The translations under genes were made by a program, and so were the position numbers. Below are positions 35,331 through 47,403 of a DNA stretch of 60,000 bases, piece by piece. The notes under the pieces were generated by a model. It worked only from the letters and a program-made list of their open reading frames with translations. It was not told the origin of the DNA and did not search any database. Source of the DNA: Liolophura sinensis (lineage: Eukaryota > Mollusca > Polyplacophora > Chitonida > Chitonidae); the NCBI RefSeq assembly GCF_032854445.1, contig NC_088303.1:7635501-7695500 (forward strand), written 5' to 3'. The number at the start of each line of letters is the position of its first letter. The first letter of the stretch is position 1.

Positions 35331-36469
35331 AAGCGCGTGACACGATAACAGTGGCCATAGGGCAGAACATCGTGATAAACACATTAAGGATGAAGATGGC
35401 ATGCAGACAGTGCATGGCAAACGGACAAGTTAAGGGATATGTCATATTTTCAGATCGTGTGTGTCTTAATTCAATAAAAGAACTAAAATTTTAGTTCTAA
35501 AAACTGAAAATTTGTCGAACTCCATTGTTGCCATCGAGTGCTTGATTCATTCAGGGTAGTATTTCTTTAAAACATTTTTTGTAAAACCGGTGTCCCGTTT
35601 TAACATTTTCAAATGTAAGGCACCAGATTAGAACTAGACCGTAGGTAAGTATGGCCCTTTCGGGCAGAGTACTCGGACTAATAATTTGTGACAATGTAAA
35701 TGATAAAAAAAGCCTTAAAAAATCAGTTTTGTTTTCAATTTCGAAATCTGTGCATTCAGTAACTGCCTGTTTAGTGTTTGACAGGTATGACTGTGCATGT
35801 GTAATTCTGAGCTGTACATATAGGTGTCGTAGGTAAATTCTATTTCCATGATGCTGGCCGCAGTCGTATTAGTGAAATATTTTAGAGTACGGCATATAAC
35901 ACCAATGAAATAAATATATACATAAATTCTGTCTTGACTCCTCTGCTTAAAGGGCTGGTCTTACGCCGTCATTTAGACAGAAATTATACAGCTCTTAATG
36001 GTTCTGTTAACATTTCCCTTGGCTTCTCGTCGACACACAAAATAATTTGTGTGTGTAGTTGTCACCCGTTGAGCTCTGATGGACTCTTATATAGGCCAGC
36101 CATGTCAGATTTTACTTGTGCAAAAGTGAAACCACACGTATGATCAATTCATCCAAGTCTTAAAGGATACATGAAAGAGAACGATTACAAAATGACGATT
36201 TAAGGTCATTTAAGGGTAATGAAAAAAGTTAAACCAACAAATAGATGGAAAACAAATTTCATTTTTGAGCAATAATTTATAAGTCTTAATATACTTTATT
36301 TATTCATATTTTCCCTAAATGGTTGAAAATTTTCGAAAATTGTGTCTTCGATAAACGTACCTGGAAGGCAGGTTCAGCTAATATTCCCCTTCTCAGGCTC
36401 CCAACAACCGTCGCAACACCGCATAGTTGTCATGACAACTATCGCCTTTGATATTTACGGGCTGATTGA
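35331..36469. other. No gene seen; SINE tail at 35845-35925
   Basis: The only recognisable item is a plus-strand SINE tail (GATGCTGGCCGCAGTCGTAT, AGAGTACGGCATATAACACC). The rest is unassigned. Confidence 0.55.
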
Positions 36470-37690
36470 CGAGGCACATACATATGTACTTCACATACAC
36501 ATGTACCTCACATACATGTGTACTTCACATACACATGTACTTCACGTAATATGTACTTCACATACACATTACTTTACATACACACGTACTTCACATACAC
36601 ATGTACTTCACATACACATGTACTTCACTAGCATATGTATTTCACATACACATGAACTTCACATACACATGTATTTTACATACACATGTACTTCAAATAC
36701 ACATGTACTTTACATACACACGTACTTCACATACACACGTATTTCACATACATGCGTACTTCACATACACGTACTTCAAATACAAATGTACTTCACATAC
36801 ACATGTATCTCACATACACATGTACTTCACATACACATGTATTTTGCATACATATGTACTTCAGACAAACACATACTTTACATGCACACATATTTCACAT
36901 ATATATGTACTTTACATACACATGTACTTCAAATACATATGTACTTCACATACACATGTACTTTACATACACATGTACTTCACATACACATGTACTTTAC
37001 ATACACACGTACTTCACATACACATGAACTTCACATACACATGTATTTTACATACATATGTACTTCATATACACATGTACTTTACATACACACGTACTTC
37101 ACATACACACATATTTCACATACATGTGTACTTCACATACACATGTACTTCAAATACACATGTACTTCACATATACATGTATTTTACACACATATGTACT
37201 TCAGACAAACATGTACTTCACATACATACATATTTCACATATACATATGTACTTTACATACACATGTATTTCACATACAAATGTACCTCACATACACATG
37301 TACTTTACATACACACGTACTTCACATACACATGAACTTCACATACACATGTATTTTACATACATATGTTCTTCATATAAATATATACTTTACATACACA
37401 CATACTTCACATACACACGTATTTCACATACATGTGTACTTCACATACACATGTACTTCAAAAACACATGTACTTCACATATACATGTATCTCACATACA
37501 CATGTACTTCACATACATATGTACTTCAAATACACATGTACTTCACATACATATGTACTCCTCATACATATTTATTTCACAAACTTATGTACCTTGCATA
37601 CACATGTACTTTACATACATTTGCACATCACATACATATGTATTTAGCATACAGATGTATTTCACATACATGTACCTTAATATAACACGT
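36470..37690. repeat. 17-bp minisatellite array, 1.2 kb
   Basis: About 70 copies of CATACACATGTACTTCA with variants. Because 17 bp times 3 gives 51 bp and few units contain stops, all three plus frames are open for hundreds of codons (one from 36342 to 37685). The product would be a His/Thr/Tyr low-complexity chain, not a credible protein. Marker variants recur at larger distances: TCAGACAAAC at 36861 and 37201 (340 bp, 20 units) and CATGAACTTC at 36651, 37023 and 37331, showing higher-order duplication. Confidence 0.92.
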
Positions 37691-38199
37691 TTACGGTGTT
37701 TCAATCCCTGCCCTAAACGAAATCCTTGAGATTTCCCACCACTGCTCTTTCTATGGGCCTACTGACAATAGCTTACCGAGCTTGTTGAGCTTCTCCGTTA
37801 GGCTTAGGTTAATTGTTGCCGACCAGTATGACAACTCAGTATTATTTATTATTTACTGGCAGTTGTTTTGAAATGTGATGTCACGCCAGGAATTGAACTT
37901 ATATCCCAACAGCCGAAGCCCAGCGCTCTGCCAGTTAAAAGGGGAATTCCCAGGAGCTACTGCTATTAAAGCACTGGGAAGCCGCTCCCATTACACATAT
38001 ATGGTCTTAACCCCTACTGGGGTTCACGTTTGTTATATCGATATGGTGGTTTTATGAACACTTGCCATCAATTCAAAGAGCGACTGAAATGGCTCTCTAC
38101 TCTATATATCCCGACTAGAATGTTTCAATTTGACTTGAATGTGCAGTTCGTGCATATAATACTGCATCTTTGCCCTCCGTCACTGAACATTAAAGTTTT
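37691..38199. other. No gene seen
   Basis: Unassigned sequence after the array. Confidence 0.45.
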
Positions 38200-38345
38200 T
38201 CTCTTTCGTGTTACCTGCTTTTCTTACTCTCTGTTATTTCTTACTCATTTCTTTGGGAACTGGTGTTTTAGGTTGTTTTGGAAATGGATCTTGCAAACAT
38301 CGACTTTTCATAAACTACCAGTCGGTGGAATGTCGAACTTGAGGC
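38200..38345 (+). other. Exon-like block encoding CFGNGSC (copy 2)
   Basis: A strong pyrimidine tract followed by TGGTGTTTTAG|GTTGTTTTGGAAATGGATC gives GCFGNGSCKHRLFINYQSVE and a stop. It is in opposite orientation to copies 1 and 3. A splice acceptor sits exactly where the copies begin to agree best. No function recognised. Confidence 0.35.
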
Positions 38346-39014
38346 TTGGATTCTAAAACTGAGTAGGTAAACCACTGAAACTATATAGAGAAGGACCCGT
38401 TTCACAAAAAAGCTTAGTCCAGAATCTTAGTAAGGCGGCTAACTCAGGTAGTCTTCTTAGCTGGTTTATCAAAGAAAATATCTGGCTATACCGGATTAAA
38501 GGTTTTTGTCTTAGATTTTGAAAGCTGACCAAAATCCTACGTCAGCTCGGAGGGGACTATTAAAGAGGAAGCAAATGTGACTTTGAAAATGTTATGTGTC
38601 TCATTTTGAGAGATTAAGGCAAAATAAGACTTTGAAACATTTTTAAAACTTACAAAGCTGCACCATCGAATGCAATCTTGTTTCACTTTGACTTTCTGTT
38701 GTGGGAGCTATAGCCCTTTGTTTGCATCCCGCGTGAAGAAATTATCCTCTTGTTTTTTCGTACCCTTCTTTTTACAGTGGCTACAGAAGTGATGTGAAGC
38801 GGACCCCAGATATCAGACAATCTATTGATTTGATAAGAAGGAGCCGAATTCGAGCCTGCATCTTCACTGATGATATGCTCGTGTAACATCGGCTAGCGAG
38901 ACCCCACGTCCAATGTTATAATTAATAATTCTTATAAGAAATTGTAATATGTTTATCGTATAATACGGCTTTTGTGGAATCACGACTATGCCTTTCTAGG
39001 TAGATAATGCCATC
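38346..39014. other. No gene seen
   Basis: Unassigned; no repeat or coding signal recognised. Confidence 0.4.
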
Positions 39015-39262
39015 GAAGCGTATCTGAGCACAAAGACTCGGGACCCTCTGAGTTACGCAGTTGTTGTAAGTTCAAGTCCAGCTCATGCTGGCTTGCTCCC
39101 CGGTCGTACATGTACACGTAGGAGTTTCTGCCAGTAACCTGGAGGCATGGTCGTGTGTTTCCCCTAAACTCTGTCCTCTTTCTTCTCGCCATAACACGCC
39201 ATCGTACGAAGGGAATATTTTGGAAAACGACGTAAAACACCGATCAAAAAATAGATAAAAAA
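39015..39262 (+). mobile_element. Decayed tRNA-derived SINE
   Basis: Keeps AGTTCAAGTCCAGCTCATGC, GGTCGTACATGTACACGTAG and a degenerate tail with CGACGTAAAACACCGATCAA. Head largely diverged. Confidence 0.75.
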
Positions 39263-39705
39263 TATAAACTAAATAAACATAAACTTGCATCGTTAAAATT
39301 GACTTCTGTATAATGTTTCATTTCACGTACCTCCAACGGTTGATTGCTTCTTTTTCTAATTCCTCATACAGTCTTGTGAAAGTTTGTGGTGGGCCTGGTT
39401 TTGGATATTGGTGTTCGTACTACTGATCTTAAACGGAGATTAGGGTTGACGATTGGTAAACGAATGTCTGACATGACGTCTCGATTGGACAGTGAAAAAT
39501 TTAAATAAACAAATAACTTGTAGATAGATTATGGTGATGATCAAAGCGCAATAAAGGTAGTATTGTCTTTTAGATCTTACAGCGTGGGCCCATATACCAC
39601 ACTTTCCAATGTTCTAAAACTGATAAGTATCTTCACACGGCCAGGCGTCAATATGCCGACCAAGGATTGCGTTTGCCTCTAGCCAAACTTCTTTCACGTC
39701 ACCAA

Positions 39706-40497
39706 TCACTCCAGTAGAGGAGCACTGGATGCTCCCTCTGAACCGCTGACACCGATATTTAAACGAAGTGCTAATTTCTCCCGTATAGCTGAAATTTTCC
39801 TTGTTAAAATCACAGGGTCTATTGTGGTATTCTAGTACACTAAAATCACTAATAGCTGAAGTACCTTACGGATGTTTCCAAGAGGGGTTACTTTTAAAAC
39901 AACGTCGATGTAAACGTCATACAGTGCCACAGGGACCGAGAGAAGTGCTGTGATCAGATGAACGAGAAAGTAAACAACAGTCAAACAAATCGACTTTCGG
40001 GAAACTGCGCCGTGTCTTTCCGACTCTTTGACAATGGTTTTACATTTTAAGTGAACAACAATTAAGGTATAGATAACAAATGTTAGAGTGGTACTGATTA
40101 ACAAGAAAATCGAACGTGTTATGCGAGTATACAAATAATAACCAGGTATAAGCTGGGTACACAAGTCAACATTTGATCTTCTTGTGTGGAGTGGTAGAAT
40201 GACAGTGGGGGAAAAGTAACGGAGAAAATGTACTGAGCAAGTATGATATTGAACTTGACGGGCTTGCTGTAAGCCTTGGTTTTGTACACCAGCCGAAAGT
40301 AAACGACATAGACTCCATCGCATGCTAAGGAAAACGTACAGAGTCCGTCAACAACAACCGCAAAAGGAGGAACTAGCTAAGTTATTAACTGTAAGCAAGG
40401 AAACTTCAGAGGATCGTCCAGCCTAAACTACTTCTAATGTCTTTGATGACACTTTCAACATCGCCGCGAGCACAAACCCATTAATCAAGATTAATCC
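39706..40497 (-). pseudogene. Class A GPCR pseudogene (copy E)
   Basis: Minus-strand relative of B-D. A TM1 piece (LINGFVLAAMLKVSSKTLE) is followed directly by sequence matching the loop before TM3; roughly 190 bp covering TM2 is deleted. Before TM3 there is an in-frame stop (QLIT*). The DRY Arg is lost: CDGVYVVYFR in place of CDRVYAVCFP. From 40323 to 39832 one frame is open through SRKSICLTVVYFLVHL and ends LVILVY with a stop, where B-D continue to the DPxxL motif. The rest of the tail follows in another frame. The N-terminal exon start is missing. Candidate 5' exons still stand at 45.4-46.1 kb. Confidence 0.88.
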
Positions 40498-40969
40498 CCC
40501 ATTCAGTGATACTCGTTTTTAAGAAGGCATTTTTGACATCGAGGCAAGCTGTAGGCGGTCGAAAAAATCACTAACTGTAAAGATGCGTCAGAGTACTGTA
40601 GATTACTCCTCATTGCAGAGCTGCTGTAACTTGTAGACCTTTTTCGATCCCATCAATGCACCTTGAGGGCTGATTATCTTACAAACAGTGGCCATTTTAA
40701 GAAGGTATATTTGATAACAGGTGGATGCGGTGTGTATGTGAATAAAGGTAGCATTTATCTATAAAGGAAGGTTCATCTGACCTTGAATTACATGTCACGC
40801 ACATGTTCAATATATATTTATTACCCAGTAGAATGCTGTGTTGGAACATTGTGCCTTTACCAGGCCTGGTAAAAAATAAAGTTGGCACCATATTACAACA
40901 CAACATTCACCTCCATATTTGCAGCTGCGCGAGTTGCATTCTGGGAAATGTGGTGTTGAATGTTTTGCT
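40498..40969. other. No gene seen
   Basis: Unassigned sequence upstream of pseudogene E. Confidence 0.4.
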
Positions 40970-42118
40970 GGAATCGTGTGCCAACTTTACCGACCTGCAT
41001 ATAATCAAGTTGCTTCACACCATGCTTCTTATGACCAGAGGAGATTATGACATTGTCGTGAGAGTTTATCTTGTCTTTGTCATTGCCATGTCTGTCGTGA
41101 TCTGCTAATTTACAAACTCTACCATTGTTAAGGGGAAGATGACTAATAAAAACAGGCTGCACAGCTGTGTGAATTAATTTTCATTGTTCTCGAGCATGTA
41201 CATCTTCAGTTAGATGGATGTCTGAGCCAAGCCAATATCTTTCTATAAATTAAATACCTTTGTTTTGGATTCTGTGCTGCTAAGATATTCGATGGCTCTT
41301 AATGGTTTGCTTGAGACAGTGTCCTTTACCAACCCATGGTCGTGGACGATATGTAGATAAACGGTAATGATCCATCATTTACTAGATTAACAAGCAGTTG
41401 TATAAAGACCTAAAGTCGTGCAATGGAACAATAAGGTGAAAGGTACATGAGCTTGTAGAAGCTTTAACCGCTGTTGCCGACCAAAAATTTATCATGTATC
41501 CATGTTAATGCTAAGATTGTTTATGTTGTAGATGTCTAGTTCATATTTACAGTGATTTAATAAATTCGTTATCATTCTATTCCAGATCCACTGTTGGAAC
41601 AAAAGTTCAAGCATATGCGATTAGCAGTGGGATAAGAGACATGCAAACCGTCATTTATTTGCTCCAAGCTGAAGGCAAGATTCAATACCCTGAGCATGCC
41701 GTCAGCTAGTGTGAAAGGCCATGAGCACCGTACCTGGTACAATGGTGGCTAGCATTAGTTTGGTTCAACCATTACTAGAGAAAGGGGAATTTTAATGCTT
41801 TAATACAAAGCTCTTGAAAACGATCTGCTAATATTTGTTTTTAATGTTGCCCTTCGACGCATATGTATACTTTTGATGTCAGTATTTACACGTGATTTTA
41901 TCACGATGTGCCATTTTATACAAAAACAACTCCTTTATATTTCATAAAAGTCAAACTACAGATCAAAAGCGTGTTTTGCTTTGTTTGATTTCTCTAGATT
42001 GTGTTTCAAATCAAAACGTTCTAAACATTATTTTGAGAGCAAAAAGAGTGATAATTAATAATTATCTTGTTCAGATTGTGTGCGTATTTTTTTGTATTTT
42101 TGTTATATTGGAAAACAC
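40970..42118. repeat. Right arm of inverted repeat around GPCR E
   Basis: 40970-41112 and 41895-42118 are the reverse-complement partners of 35190-35330 and 34963-35180. The roughly 780 bp between them has no match on the left and no recognisable gene. Confidence 0.7.
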
Positions 42119-42257
42119 TATGAACTCCGGCCTTACATGTCATGCGATAATAGTATACTACGTCGAAAACGTGACGTTGAGTCCACGCTTTAAGCACAGT
42201 GTGGTGAACGGTACATGGGTTGGTAGATGAGGAAAGGCCCTAGTGCCCTCTACTCTC

Positions 42258-42303
42258 CTGTACCGTACCGTACCGTACCATACCATACCATACCATACCA
42301 TAC
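42258..42303. repeat. TACCR pentanucleotide microsatellite
   Basis: About nine copies of TACCG or TACCA; the G form is on the left and the A form on the right, a clean switch halfway. Confidence 0.9.
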
Positions 42304-42399
42304 GGACTGGTGGATGGGTGAAACAAGTCGGCTTGAAGATTGTGCTGTGACTGGTTGGTCCCGTCAAAACGGACCAATGGTGAACGCATACGTTCTCGC

Positions 42400-43530
42400 G
42401 TGAATTTCGTTGAGTATCGCGTTGGTGAAAAGTGGTTGGCTTAAGTTGAACATTGAGCTGTGTCGCGCCAAAACGGTTCAATCGATGGGTTGGATTTTCC
42501 CGCCCGGTTTTCGTTGACGTCCGGACGTCCTCCAATGAGCAACTAGCGGGACGGACCGGTTAGCGATGGGTGAGCGAAACGTAGGTTTGTAAAGTTGGGT
42601 TGGCGATGAGCAGACCAAGACACACAAGTCTTGTTCCCTGCATAAAACAAACACATTACCTTTGTCAGAATCGGCCCAACATAAAGACGTTGAGCATGAA
42701 GACGGACAGCGCGAAAACGGTTTCGTATGGCTTGGGCACTTACGCGACCTCTAAATGGTGCGTTACTGTTTGACGTTCCGGTCGTAAAACGATTGCCTTA
42801 AGCCCTAAGCACGCACGCGCGTAAACTGTTACGCCAAATTTGATTGTCCTCGGCAGGTGTCGTAACACGTGGTTGTCCTGAACTTGTGGTACCCGTTTGA
42901 TGCACACGTTCTCAGGTTGTGAATTGTCCGTCTACTGAATCTCTTGGCACATTCAGCAGCTACAGTAGACTGGCCAAGCTGAAGCATGCCAACTTCACAT
43001 GTAAGTTCAACGTTTGTAAGACGTGGTATGAGAAGTGTTTATCTCTAAGTATTTTTTTAAAATTACCAGCAAATTCTGAACACGTCTTGGTGCTGGGCCA
43101 AACAAAATTGTAGTCACCTGACCTCGTACAATTGCAAGTGCACGGTCTCGTTTTCACAAACAGCGTGCAGTAAACACAACTGCAATGGGCAGATGCAACA
43201 GGCTAGACCTGGCTATTAGTCGCCTAGATTAACTACCTTGTACTTCCCATTTTCGATATAATTCATTTCTCCAAATGTTAAGTTTAAGAGGGTTGTGCAA
43301 CGACTGGTTGATCCGAATCAGTATAATGGCTAGGATGGGGATGCTTACTTGCCTTCGGTAAGTTGTCTCAGTGAGGCACCACTAGACAGCGATGGAAATC
43401 CGTCCTACAACAAGAAGGCACATTACGCGTAAATGTACTCTAGGGATTCCTTCGTCCTCATGTGACTGAACAATTGCACGACGTTAAATCCTAAGCACTC
43501 ACTCACTCTTTCTTTGTTTAGTATATATCT
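42400..43530 (-). mobile_element. Degraded Tc1/mariner-like transposon (copy F)
   Basis: Collinear with copy A: 42660-43270 matches 510-1240 in the same order. It carries the DNA-binding-domain region (near 43020-42930, decayed) and the end sequence CCCATTTTCGATATAATTCA, TTTCTCCAAATGTTAAGTTT. The terminus is split by a short dispersed element at 43291-43508, after which TTTGTTTAGTATATATCTTG resumes. No intact transposase frame. Its linker has about one unit of the repeat that is amplified in copy A. Confidence 0.68.
43291..43508 (-). mobile_element. Short dispersed element nested in Tc1-like end
   Basis: Reverse-orientation copy of the GAGTGAGTG element: GTTGTGCAACGACTGGTTGA at one end, TCATGTGACTGAACAATTGC and CTAAGCACTCACTCACT at the other. 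It interrupts the terminus of transposon copy F. Confidence 0.78.
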
Positions 43531-43691
43531 TGACTACTATGCTGACTATAAGCAGTAGCTATAGTATATGTCTTGGCTACTATGCTGACTATAGGCAGTA
43601 GCTACAGTATATGTCTTGACTACCATGCTGACTATAGGCAGTAGCTACAGTATATACCTTGACTACTATGATGACTATAGGCAGTGGCTAT

Positions 43692-43725
<34 letters not shown>

Positions 43726-44546
43726 ATTGGTGTTTTACGCCGTACTCAAGAATATTTCACTTATACGACGGCGGCCAGCATTATGGTGGGTGGAAACCAG
43801 GCACAGCCTGGGGGAAACCCACGACCATCCGCAGGTTGCTGGCAGACCTTCCCACGTACGGCCGGCGAGAAAGCCAGGATGAGCTGGACTTGAACTCACA
43901 GCGACCGCATTGGTGAGAGGCTTCTGGGTCATTACGCTGCGCTAGCGCGCTAACCGACTGAGCCACGGAGGCCCCCCGTGGCTATAGTATATGTCTTGAC
44001 TACTATGATGACTATAAACAGTAGCTATAGTATATGTCTTGACTACTATGCTGACTATAGGCAGTAGCTACAGTATATGTCTTGACTACCATGCTGACTA
44101 TAGGCAGTAGCTACAGTATATGTCTTGACTACTATGCTGACTATAGGCAGTAGCTACAGTATATGTCTTGACTACCATGCTGACTATAGGCAGTAGCTAC
44201 AGTATATGTCTTGACTACTATGCTGACTATAGGCAGTAGCTACAGTATATGTCTTGACTACTATGCTGACTATAGGCAGTAGCTACAGTATATATCTTGA
44301 CTACTATGATGAATATAAGCAGTAGCTACAGTTTTTATCTTGACTACTATGCTGACTATAGGCAGTAGCTACAGTATATATCTTGACTACTATGATGAAT
44401 ATAAGCAGTAGCTATAGTATATGTCTTGACTACTATGCTGACTATAGGCAGTAGCTACAGTATATATCTTGACTACTATGATGACTATAAGCAGTAGCTA
44501 TATTATATATCTTGACTACTATGATGACTATAGGCGGTAGCTACTG
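43525..44546. repeat. 43-bp minisatellite at transposon end
   Basis: About 17 copies of TATATGTCTTGACTACTATG plus CTGACTATAGGCAGTAGCTACAG (43 bp), interrupted by a SINE. The first unit overlaps the end of transposon copy F, and a single-copy relative of the unit stands at the end of copy C (2505-2535). The array therefore grew from transposon-end sequence. Confidence 0.9.
43694..43977 (-). mobile_element. Full-length tRNA-derived SINE in minisatellite
   Basis: Starts (on this strand) with a T-run of about 30 bases, then GATTGGTGTTTTACGCCGTA, and ends with the tRNA-like head GCGCTAGCGCGCTAACCGAC / TGAGCCACGGAGGCCCC. Flanked by the 10-bp duplication GTGGCTATAG (43684-43693 and 43978-43987), itself minisatellite sequence. 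The long pure tail and good body suggest a recent insertion. Confidence 0.92.
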
Positions 44547-45435
44547 AAAAACAAATTGATCGTATTCGTATTATCTGGTCAATACACGTTAATTTGGGGA
44601 ACATCTAAGTGGTTTTATTTAAAAAAGATATTAATGAAATTTTTGAAAGCTGCATTAGAGGTGATAACAATGTACAAATACTAATATCTTGATTTTTCCA
44701 TTAGATCAATTTAGTATCAACACACTGTCTCGTTCTAAATGTATAAAAAGGCAGTAATACAAACAGTTAAGACAGCATGATCTCTACATTTTGGTATACA
44801 GGAGAGCTCAGGACGCGACTCAGATAGCCATATTACATGAAGACTGAACCGACAAACACATAAAGACTGGGGTACAGTTCCAGTCGGGGGAGTTGTAATG
44901 TTGCATACCCTAGAGCGTAGGACCCAACGCACCTGTCCAGATGAGTTGAGTGTGGTCTTAAGCTCCCCTGTATGCAGAGCTTTGGTGATATGTCGCTATA
45001 TATGATACAGGATAAGATAGCTGCAGGCCAGTCAATCATATATGTAAAAATGCAGAATTCTCTTATACTTCCTCAATCATCTATTCAGTTTAATCATTAA
45101 TAATAATCATCATATTTGTACAAGGGCATGTTAGAAGAAAAATATGGTAGTTGGTTTTTAAGTAACCCTGTATAGCGTAATGACGTTACACCGACTATAT
45201 TCGCTGTGCATTGTGGGGGCTTGGAGTGAAGTAGGGGGCAAGCTATACAGCAAAAGGCATATATTACATACGTGTGCCTAAAAATACTAATGTTAAAGAA
45301 ACCATTCGCCTGTTTAGACGAAAACATTTGAAAGAAACCAGTCGATCACTTTCCTCAAACGAAAACTCTTTCAAAATGTCATTGCCCGGGCTGACAAATT
45401 ATCAAATAATATAATTCTAACGACGAAATACTCAC
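44547..45435. other. No gene seen
   Basis: AT-rich sequence between the array and the candidate second exon of E. Confidence 0.45.
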
Positions 45436-45479
45436 TTGACTTATTGGGCTCGGTGGAATCTACCTCAGTGTTCTTCAGC
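45436..45479 (-). other. Candidate untranslated exon 2 of GPCR E
   Basis: GTGCTTTGTTCGCAG| then GCTGAAGAACACTGAGG, ending TAAGTCAA|GTGAGTATT, 44 nt. Matches the candidate exon 2 of gene C at both splice sites and over the first 17 nt. No ATG. Confidence 0.45.
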
Positions 45480-46014
45480 CTGCGAACAAAGCACATGCAA
45501 CTTCCCGTAACGTGAATATGTACGAGAGCGCTGAAAGAAATGTAATTGCTAGTAACGTCACTTCAGCTAACTGCAGAAAATGTACGTTCATGTTTTTGCT
45601 AGTTGGATGACGTTGGATAATTGCATGTGGTCTGAGTTCAGATGAATTATTATAAATAATATAAAAAACTTTTAATTTAATAAATGTGTAAGATTGTCCG
45701 TCAGTGTAGAGATCCAAGTAGTTATGAGTGGCGAAAATGGCCATTTCCGCGTCACCAGAATACAACATGGCTGTTCACATATCCAGGTGTATTGTTTTCC
45801 TGGTCACCTTTATATACAGTTATAAGAACATTTTACTTTTGAAAAAGACTCCTGTAGTAATGATCACTATCTGATTTCTTATGAATTCGGTTTATATTCA
45901 AACACATGAGTAAGATATGTCCCTTGAATGACTTGAATGAAAATCTGCTCACATCGAATTGATCACAGCTTAATAAAGTGGTCGTAGAATGTGTAACCTT
46001 ACGTGGCAACTTAC

Positions 46015-46072
46015 CTAAACGTCGACAGACTTTTTGAGGAACACTAAGACCTTCCTCAGTCGAGGAGAAGTA
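46015..46072 (-). other. Candidate untranslated first exon of GPCR E, with TATA-like box
   Basis: Ends AAGTCTGTCGACGTTTAG on the donor GTAAGTTG. No ATG. A TATA-like GCATATAAC lies on the minus strand at 46098-46106, about 87 nt upstream of the donor. The coding exon it would have served is pseudogene E, 5.5 kb away. Confidence 0.42.
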
Positions 46073-46106
46073 TCCACCTCGCAGTAATTCCAAGGCTGTT
46101 ATATGC

Positions 46107-47260
46107 ACCTGGAGCTAAGCCGTGTCTGAAGCGATCAACTCCGTCTTTTCTAGTGATATAAACTGTATTGTTTGAAGCTGCCGTCCTTTCATGGTAAAAT
46201 AATTACAAAGCTGATCGACATGTGAAAAAATCCTTTCCAAGATTAAACCCAGCGATCAAAAAGTTTTTAACAAAAACCATTATTATCTGGGTAAGCTGAT
46301 CATTCCAGCATTACTGAGTGTTGAATAAGCTACTACAGAAGTATGGTTCAGAGTTGTACCAAGAATATCAGTACATAAGCCCAGTAATCACCACAGAAAA
46401 ACTGATGCATAAGAAAGAGCTTAGAAAACTCGTTTTGATCTTAGATAGTAAAGTAAGATTAAGATTTAGATATTAATTTGATGGCCTGAATCCATATAAG
46501 AAGACTTTACATGTAGTTGAATTTACTTTAGTTTCTTGATCAATGATCAGAAGATGTTTGTGAAAAAGTATGTCAACAAAATGAAAGTAGAGAATAAGAC
46601 GAAACACTCACCAGAGAACAGACAAAATGTGAATTGAAAGAAATTTGTCAACAAGAATCTCAGCCATCAAAACAGAAAGTTTCCATTGTTCAACTTAAAT
46701 GTGTCTCTTTTCACATAAAAATGTGCGTAATCCTTCACCTTACGTTGTACGTCTTAGTTATGTTATATGAAGATTTCCAGTCTTTGATGTTATTGGCGTT
46801 ACCAGATGCTGCGCTCTTCTATTTAATGTGGTTTTCCTACAACACAATTTAATGATGTGGTTATGTTTCACTAATTAAGTATAACCAGATACCAACTATC
46901 ACACTATCGTCACATTTGTCATTTTGCCCCTTTCGCTTTGCATAAGTTTTCTTCATTGAATGTAATCCATATGTGTTTTGAAGTGTGTCATCCATGTGCT
47001 GATAACCACGTATACAGTTTGGGGAAATATGATCTGTGCCTTCAACCTTGCGTACTTTTACCATTATGAGTTCGCTTTTGATGAATTTCTTTGTACGGGG
47101 ATTAAAGGATTGATAGATATTTAATGGGAACGGCCCTATTTATGTTTCAGAGATGACATTTTGCTGCATGTGAGACTTAAGCCCTGGCTGTCCGATTTCT
47201 TTGTTCAAAGCAGAGGTTCTGAGATCTGTAGTTAGTACCAGAAATAATGACCGTTGGGGA
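46107..47260. other. No gene seen
   Basis: AT-rich unassigned sequence with short unsupported open frames only. Confidence 0.45.
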
Positions 47261-47403
47261 AGGAAGGCAAAATGAAGAGCACATTTCTAAAGTAAGAGAG
47301 TGTGGTAGTCAATCTAGACTAGTCTGTAATGTTTGATATTAGAGAGGTATATGACTACCACACTCTCTTACTTTAGAATTGTACTCTCCATTTTGCCTTT
47401 CTT
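47261..47403. repeat. Fold-back (hairpin) sequence
   Basis: Arms of about 50 bp (47261-47311 and 47352-47403) are near-perfect reverse complements, e.g. CTAAAGTAAGAGAGTGTGGT with ACCACACTCTCTTACTTTAG; the loop is about 40 bp. Within and beyond the loop GTTTGATATT (47331-47340) could pair with AATATCAAAC (about 47409-47418). Could be a small fold-back transposon or a hairpin RNA source; undetermined. Confidence 0.8.

Noticed and set aside
36342-37685. 447-codon open frame, His/Thr/Tyr-rich
   Set aside because: It is the 17-bp minisatellite read in frame; all three plus frames are open, so openness carries no information.
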